64,000 bases of DNA from assembly GCA_039654915.1 (NCBI GenBank), contig CM077600.1:27614453-27678452 (forward strand), read 5' to 3'. The position numbers were made by a program, and so were the translations under genes. The notes below the pieces were generated by a model. That model worked only from the letters and a program-made list of their open reading frames with translations. It did no database searches and had not been told where the DNA came from. Origin of the DNA: Aquilaria yunnanensis. Its lineage: Eukaryota; Streptophyta; Magnoliopsida; Malvales; Thymelaeaceae. Positions 56,999 through 64,000 of this stretch are shown here, one piece after another. How positions within the stretch are numbered: position 1 is the stretch's first letter; each line of letters begins with the position of its first letter.

Positions 56999-58048
56999 TT
57001 AACCTCTAGCCTTAAGCTCCGCGAGCCTCCTGGACAAATCGTCCTCATCAACCTTCTCCTGTTGTTTGGGAGCCACAGCATGTGCAGCTGGTTGTGGCAG
57101 ACCCACCGAGACCTCCAGCCCATAATCGTCAGCCACCTGTTGCATCAAGCTGTTTACCTCACCTTCAGGCGTGGACAATGAGGTAGACCCAGCCATAGCA
57201 TTCTCCATGAACTCTGCCTGCACCTCCATGTTCACAAACTGCTTCTCAAACTGATCCATTGTCTCTGACATCTTCTGCAGATTACCTGCAAGAGCATCAT
57301 CATCAACAATAATAATAACCACTACGAGTATTATTCTTCAAGGCAAAAGGAAACAGCAGCCAATCAGATAAACCACCAATAGCTGACAAAGAAAAGCTCG
57401 AGTAACAAAAATCAAACAGAAGAGCAGCAACGAGAGAGCATCTCGCCAAGGTTCAGCCAAGCAGGAAAATGCTACCAATCCCCCCTACCCGTCGGATTTA
57501 ATATCCCAAAAACTCTCGATCAAACTAGTAACTCGCTACAAAAATCACAATAGAAATGTCATTCTTTCGTGGAAAAGGAATCCTTTAACGTAACAGATTG
57601 TACCAGCAATCAGCATCACCAGACCAAAGAAACATAATTCAGAGATGATAGTGTCGCAAAATAAAGAAAAAGAAATACGGGAAAAGATGAAAAAGAAAAA
57701 AGGACGGGGTGAAGTCAGCACACCAGTAGCCAAGGAGGACTCGAGGGACTTGACGATGTTGGCCATGGACTTGTTGATGGTCGTCATCTTGGCCTGGGTA
57801 TCGAGGCGAGCGACGACAGCGTCGAGGCGGGAGGCGAGGCGAAGGTAATTCATCTGCTCGGTGCGCTTTCGGATGGCATTCTCGGCGTAGATCCGAGCGC
57901 CGTCGACGTTGCCCTTCTCCATGGCCTTCTTAATCTTCAACTTCTCGGCTTTCTCTTCCTTCTCGCACTTCCTGGCCTGGCGCTGAAGCGACTTGGAGGT
58001 GAATTTGAGGTCCATGATCTGGTTCAGCAGCTTCTCGGTGTTGCCCAT
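56999..58048 (-). CDS. CHMP1: ESCRT-III subunit CHMP1 (DID2/SAL1-type)
   Basis: Two exons on the minus strand, 58048-57724 and 57285-56999, are split in phase 1 and give 203 residues, the usual family length. The N-terminus [16 protein letters not shown] and the basic helix ([18 protein letters not shown]) are typical. The middle ([20 protein letters not shown]) and the C-terminal MIT-interacting motif ([14 protein letters not shown]) are also typical. CHMP1 helps ESCRT-III sort membrane cargo into multivesicular bodies and recruits the VPS4 ATPase; in plants it affects auxin-carrier turnover and endosperm cell fate. Nothing looks damaged. An in-frame ATG upstream (58075) exists, but the conserved start is 58048. 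Confidence 0.95.
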
Positions 58049-59192
58049 GATTGTCGTCGTTGATCGGGAGAGCAATTTAGGGTTCGGGATTGGCTTCAGA
58101 ATTGGATTTCCGATTGGCGATTATAAGCTCTCTCTCTCTCTGTCGCTCGCGTTTCAGACTTGTGCGCGTGTGTGAGACGATAAAAGTTTTAACGACTTTG
58201 TTAGGATTTTCTTTTTCACTTTTTTTAAATGATGAGTACGGAATTTCATTTTGATTTTCTTCAATTTGCTTCCAAGAGAAGACATCTCTGCACGCCCACT
58301 AAATGGACCACATTTTACCCCTAAATTTTGTAACTTGGACAATTAACCCCCTTAACTTTAATTCGATCCAATTCACCCCTTCAACTTTGCAACGTGGTAC
58401 TCCATTCATCCATCCAACGACATGACTGAGGCTCTCCTCCACCTCCAGTTGAACTGGTTAGCTCAAAATGCTTTAGATTGAATGTACAAAGCTTATCAGT
58501 GACTCTCAATCCTCGCACACTTGGTCAAAGGCGTTGACTGATCCTTCTTGGCTAATTTGGGGACTGCGTTAGACCGATTTGAGGTTCAGGGGAAGAATTG
58601 CCTGGTTGATCGAGTTGGAGGACTGTTTTTATAGTTTGGCCAATGAAAATATAGGGGTCCAGGTGAAACAATGGGATGAAAACTGCCATGTCAGCGGCCA
58701 CGTGTATCTCTCAGAGGGATCCTATGTGTCCTTCCGGTTTCCCACTCACCCCCCAGGCCTCCCTATTCTTCTGCAGCAAAATTGGTTTCCCCGTTTATCT
58801 TCCTGCATGTTTAGAAAGTTGCACCTTTCGGCTTCCATGTAAGGGAAGGAGGATTAATTTGTTAAAAAAAAAAAAAAGATCGTTTGTTCGCGCAACTTCT
58901 TGCATGGTTCGTTGGTGCAGCTGAAAAGTTTCGTTTTTGATTTTTGATAGAGAGACCCAATTGGCGATTTCGCTTAGAAATGTTAACTTTATGTTGCCTT
59001 CTTGAACAGTTCATTTTTCCCCTTCCAATGTAATGTAGGTCACTTGGATCTTGAATTCCAGAAACTAGCATGTTGGCTTGCAATTTGAGATAACCGTGTG
59101 ATCGTTTGGGTACAGAGTTCGACTCACTGGAGTTTTTTTTAAGTTGTTCCAGATTTTGGCTTGTTGATTCTGACAGAATTGTCAAGAATAGA
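58049..59192. other. Divergent promoter region between CHMP1 and the anoctamin-like gene
   Basis: A (CT)n tract lies at ~58129-58147 in the CHMP1 leader. Between ~58305 and ~58675 weakly similar inverted arms of the style TTTTACCCCTAAATTTTG are seen; this may be another decayed inverted-repeat element. No gene is supported. Confidence 0.45.
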
Positions 59193-60326
59193 ATGTCTTC
59201 TTCTTCTCCTCCTTCTTCATCTTATCTTTCTGGTATCGAGAGGAATGGGCGCGACGAAGCGTCTTATGCGTTCGAGATTGGAGTGGCTATCTCGAAAGGG
59301 GATTCAAACGGGGAAAAGAATGATTGCGTTGATCTTCTTATCAATGAATTGAAAAGAGTAGGGTTGATTGTTCAGAGAGCTGCTGGCCTTACCGATGAGT
59401 TTGTCAAGGTCTGTAATTTCCCTTCTTTTCTGTCTGCATTGGCTTCATCTTTCATATTTTCTTCCTTGCAATTTGTCTCCTCATTCGACAGATATCCAAC
59501 TAGGTTGTGATAATAGGCATCAAATTCATAACGTCAATTGATCAGGGTTTGGCTTAAGTGTTAAAGCTTACTGTTCTTAGCTCAAGATTCAAGGTTCAAT
59601 CACCACTATTTAAAGTCATATTGACAGTATGAATCCATGCAAAAGCTTACCGTTCTTAAGTGTTGACGTTTTATGTTGATAGAGAGGCAATGCTATGATT
59701 TACTTTTTCTTTATTGCTATTGCTTGTTTGCTCTGGTAGTTTTGTTTGATCTCCATAATGTTATGTTGGCCTGTTGATTGTAAAACTCCGTTGTTTATTA
59801 TCTATGTTTATTTGCTTCTTTAGTTCGTGTTGCTTATGCTTGAAATTGCTTTTAGTTACCTATGGAGGGCAAATTACATGCTTCCCGATACTGTTGTGAA
59901 TTTCTTTTAGGGGTCTTTTCTGATTCATTTCCCAATGTTACTTCAAATCCAAGCTACTCTTCCTGTTTTACTTGTTTCTATTAAGCTTTCATTTCCAGCA
60001 TAAGCTAACATGTACCTGGGTTTTAGATTGCGGCAACTTCAGAGACCCTGGGAAGTGCTGCAGCTGAGTTGCACATGAAGAAGCCTACTCATATTGGTAG
60101 GAACTGTCATGTTTAAAACTATACCGCAGAAGTCTTTTGGTTCTACTGTTAAGAAGTGCGACTTTGCAATCATTCTTCAGGAATGGATTTACAATTTGAA
60201 TGGGACGAAGTTGAAGCATTTCTAAGGCAGCCTGATGGGTCATTGTTCAGCTGGTGTGAGCGATTCCAATGCTATGTTCACTTGATATATGGAATTGTAA
60301 GTCCCAATACGTGTTTTTTTCTTCTG

Positions 60327-60370
<44 letters not shown>

Positions 60371-61792
60371 TGTAGATGCATGAATGCTTCATTGTGCTTT
60401 CAAGGCTGAGGATCACTTGTTTCCACAAAGGAGGTGCACTTGTTCTGCTCCGAGCCTCCACATGATTTTACAGTAGAAGTGTCAACTTTTACTCTCTTAC
60501 ATACTGTTATTGCTCCTCCGTAGCATTCCATTTCATCAGTACGTGTTTTGCTTCTAGTAAGATGTGCCCAACCTGTGTACATAACCTTAAATGCTAAATC
60601 TCATGAGTCATGTTCCCCTCATGTATTATAAGGTTCTCATTGATGGCACATATAATAATTCTTGCAGGTCAATGATAATAAATCAGATGTAACTTTAAAG
60701 TTTGATGGGCAAGAGATTCGTTGGGAACCAGGGGAATCATTATTGCGAAGGTTGGAAGCTGAGGGGATTGTTGAACATGTTTTCCCTTTGCATGGTATGC
60801 TAACTTAAGTGTGTTAATGCTTTACCAATATTTTTAATCTGTCTTCACTCTGATGGATACTGGCTATAGATGAAATTAAGAGGAAGAAACTTCTGAGGAG
60901 TTGGGCATTAAATGTTAAGGAACTTACAGATCAGCCAATTGATGAGGTCTATTCTTACTTTGGGACGAAGGTGATATGCTATGAAAGCTGATGAAATTTT
61001 CTGTGCAGTTGCTCATCTATACTGCAATTGTTTAACTATGCATTTGTACTTTGTAGGTTGCAGTTTATTTTGCTTTCCTTGGTATGTACACACGCTGGCT
61101 AATTTTCCCAGCTCTATTTGGTTTTACACTGCAGTTGATTGATTTTGGGTTAGTATTACTCAATTTTAACACTTCCATGTTATTTTTTCTATCTGGTTTG
61201 TGCATCAGAGGCATCTTTGCATCTAAATGACGAATCTTCATACAATGTTTGTTTATCAGATCATTGCAATTGCAACTACTTCCGATATTCTTCATAAGCA
61301 TCATACTATGGGCTGTGTTATTTTTTCAGTTTTGGAAACGAAAAAATGCTGCCCTATTAGCAAGGTAAATAAAGCATATACTTTTTATAATTATAGCAAT
61401 GATGTTATAATAACTAAAATTATTTCCTTACGAATTTTTCATTTTTCTTGATCTCTTATGCCTTGCTGTCATCATATGGTAAGACAGATGGCAGATAAAT
61501 TGTTCAGACAGCACAGGCCAGGATTACAAACTTCCAGGTATGGAGCAGAGTTCCTTACAGTGCCCTCCAGAGTTTTTAAGAAATATCGCCATCGATAAAA
61601 GGAGACAAGAAGCATTTCAAAGATATAAAGACGCATTTCAAAGGCATGAATGGCTCAGTTACCTGATGAGATTCAGAAATGATTCCATCATTATCTTAAG
61701 CATTGTCTGCCTTCAGTTGCCGTTTGAGTTAGCATATGCTCATCTTTATGCAGTTATTAAACCTGACATGCTGAAGTAAGCTTTAGCATTTC

Positions 61793-61845
<53 letters not shown>

Positions 61846-63842
61846 AGTCATAAAAGGCAGAAAGATTACATCTGGTGATAAATCAGTGTCAGTCTCATAT
61901 TATTATTCATGCAGTTCTCGAATTCAGACAACTATTGGCTTCAGTTCTGTCTGTGTTTTTTTATTCAGGTTTGGGTTAACAGCAGTTTATCTATTCGCCA
62001 TTCAAAATTTTACAACAATTGGAGGCAAGGTAGCAACGAGGCTCATAAAGTCGGAGAAAAATGACAATACTGAGTGTAGAGCTGACAGCTTGGTCTACAA
62101 AGTAATATATAGAAACTAATACCATATGTTTATCTTACCTTTCATTTAGGAATCTGTATTGTAAATTCAGTTATTTTGTAGGTATTTGGTGTTTATTTTA
62201 TGCAATCATATATTGGTGTTTTCTATCATGCACTCTTACACCGCAACTTTAGGACTCTCCGCCAGGTCTTGCTCCAGCGACTAATAATCTCAGAGGTAAA
62301 ATGCTTTGAGATTTCTAGCTATCTTAGCTCCTTAATTTTACCATATGTGTATTTAGTTACATGGTATTGAAACAGGTATTTGACAATTTATTGGAAACTT
62401 CTTTACCATACCTCAAGTACAAGTATAAAAAATATAGTGCTGTCAGGTAAATTTCTCGTGTGTTACACTACTCGTCGGCATTGGATAGGGTTTAACTGTA
62501 CTCACCTTATAAATTAATGAAACATGTCCTAATGGCCTTTTTGCCTTCAAGAAACAAGAAAAAGTGTGAGAAAGGATCAACTGGGAAATTCCAATTCAAT
62601 TCCAGGGTGGAGAAAGAATACATGAAACCAAATTATTCTGCAAGCATTGGTGAGGGACTAGAAGATGGGCTGTTTGATGGTATGTGCCAAAAAACGAATA
62701 TATTTGTGGTGTGCGAGTTACTTTAGAAGGTTAAGAAGATAAAGACATTGCCTCATTTTGTTTGAATTATACAATCATGGAGCAAAAACCAATCAATATT
62801 TAGTTGGCATACTGATTTGGTTCTCCTAATCGCAATTCTACTGGCTGTAGATTTTCTGGAGTTGGCTTTACAATTTGGAATGGTCATGATGTTTGCTTGT
62901 GCATTCCCTCTTGGTTTTGTCTTTCTCGCCGTGGTATAAAATTTGATTTGTACTTTCACCTAATTGCACATAAGTTGCTACTTTGAGCCTTCTTAACATG
63001 GACTGAAGATGGATATTGAATATCCAGAACAACCTCACAGAAATTAGAGCAGACGCACTTAAGCTGTTGGTAATGTTGAAAAGACCTGTTCCTCGTGCCG
63101 CTGCAACAATAGGAGCTTGGCATAACATATTTCAGGTACATGGGCGATGTAATGTGATGTACACTGGATACATATGTGAAGAAATTGTAGTATTCATTTT
63201 ATCAGCTCTGAATACGGAAACTTGGACTCCTGCAATTCTCATGGCATTTAGGAGAGAATATATTCTAGAAAATAAAATTTTTGTATCTGATTTTGCTTCT
63301 CTTCATCAGGGTGTTTGGACAATTTCGAACTGCTCATTCATATTCCGGTTCAGTTTTTGAATAAGAATTTGCTGCAATTTCTGTACTGAGAACTGACACT
63401 TCAAGCTCATGTTGAATTTCAGTTCCTAATTGTGATGTCAATATGCACCAACTCTGCGTTGCTAGTGTGGTTGTACGACCAGGAAGGTAACTGGAAAATA
63501 GAGCCTGGTCTTGCAGGAATTCTTATCATGGAACATGCCCTCTTGTTGATCAAATTTGCATTGTCCCACCTTGTTCCTGAGGCAAGGACTTAGGTCAATA
63601 AAGAAATTCTTGTTGAAAATTTTGCTGCATAAAGACTAATAAACGCTGCTGTATAACAGGAGCCTGCTTGGGTGAAAGCAAAGCGGATGAGGAATGCAAC
63701 ACAAGCACAAGTTATGTGCTCTAAGAGGATTCTAAGGAGCATATTTGATGGGGAGAAGGTGCATGACAGAAGTTACGTGATGACTCAAAAAAGATTGAAC
63801 AAAAAATGGCAAAGTGATCGTTCCTGGATGCCTACTAGCTAA
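59193..63842 (+). CDS. Anoctamin/TMEM16-like membrane protein
   Basis: A 16-exon model with matching phases: 59193-59408, 60027-60096, 60181-60296, 60668-60794, 60870-60970, 61057-61148, 61260-61364, 61488-61775, 61969-62101, 62182-62295, 62376-62446, 62552-62679, 62851-62933, 63028-63135, 63423-63581 and 63660-63842, about 697 residues. A cytosolic N-terminal region is followed by several hydrophobic segments: [74 protein letters not shown] and [19 protein letters not shown] (each quoted in overlapping parts). Family TMEM16 proteins are Ca2+-activated chloride channels or phospholipid scramblases; plants have usually one copy and its activity is unclear. The intron after exon 15 starts GCAAGG, a GC-AG intron. 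Exon 8 contains a 21-bp tandem duplication adding seven residues ([14 protein letters not shown]). An upstream in-frame ATG at 59106 is less likely to be the start. Confidence 0.9.
60330..60371 (+). repeat. Compound (CT)n(CA)n microsatellite in an intron
   Basis: A run of CT dinucleotides (~60330-60352) passes directly into ACACAC (~60353-60370) in the third intron of the anoctamin-like gene. Confidence 0.85.
61794..61844 (+). repeat. (CT)n microsatellite in an intron
   Basis: About 25 CT units follow exon 8 of the anoctamin-like gene, ~20 bp after the splice donor. The tract is likely length-polymorphic. Confidence 0.9.
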
Positions 63843-64000
63843 AGAAGCGGAGACAACGATGATTCGTGACAGGACAGATTTTATGAGCTCTTTTTCATTC
63901 TCAATCTCATTGTTGAGATTTCGACAGTGTGTTCCAAGAGCTTCATGTAAATAGAAGGAAAATGAAGTAATTGGTTCCATTTCGAACTTGCAATCTTTCA
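63843..64000 (+). other. 3' UTR of the anoctamin-like gene
   Basis: Non-coding sequence after the stop; no clear polyadenylation signal could be assigned before the window ends. Confidence 0.5.

Noticed and set aside
58579..58924. Two overlapping frames of ~85 residues upstream of the anoctamin-like gene
   Set aside because: No recognisable domain, no splice context, and the frames overlap; probably part of a decayed element in the promoter region.

Overview
The window is nuclear DNA from a flowering plant, probably a eudicot. It holds intron-rich plant genes with GT-AG splice sites, plant-specific families (an ELF3-like clock protein, a single-domain jacalin lectin, a GT14/DUF266 glycosyltransferase) and nested plant transposons. 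The species cannot be named from the sequence. No rRNA, tRNA or CRISPR features were seen.

Left flank (1-20 kb). The first ~95 bases may be the tail of an upstream gene. A 1,000-bp non-autonomous hAT element (321-1320) with an exact 8-bp target duplication follows. Next come a four-RRM poly(A)-binding protein gene (+, 2554-5648) and a convergent ELF3-like gene (-, 9149-6565). The interval 9.8-16.7 kb is gene-free, AT-rich and full of small inverted-repeat transposons. A GT14 glycosyltransferase gene (+, 17670-19916) ends this flank.

Centre (20.1-45.3 kb). This is one 25.2-kb Ogre/Tat-lineage Ty3-gypsy LTR retrotransposon. It has LTRs of about 3.9 kb and a perfect 5-bp target duplication. The LTRs differ by roughly 0.8% by eye, so it is young. 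It carries the Ogre hallmarks: an extra ORF1 before gag, a spliceable intron between gag-pro and pol, and a second RNase H. Unusually, the ~8 kb between pol and the 3' LTR holds an accessory cassette. The cassette has four tandem copies of a small basic zinc-finger protein gene whose layout recalls plant-virus nucleic-acid-binding (silencing-suppressor type) proteins. These are followed by an intronless LONELY GUY (LOG) cytokinin-activating gene. At least three of the zinc-finger copies and the LOG reading frame lie behind related TATA-box modules. A 24-copy ~73-bp hairpin-forming minisatellite lies before the polypurine tract. I consider this cassette the main candidate for an undescribed system: a retrotransposon that appears to carry possible host-defence and host-hormone manipulation genes.

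Right flank (45.3-64 kb). An older inverted-repeat element (45686-52084) is split by a decayed 5.2-kb Reina-type chromovirus (46323-51501). Four ordinary genes follow: an F-box/LRR protein (+), a jacalin-related lectin (+), an ESCRT-III CHMP1 subunit (-) and a 16-exon anoctamin/TMEM16-like membrane protein (+). The flanking genes do not form a pathway; they look like ordinary neighbours.
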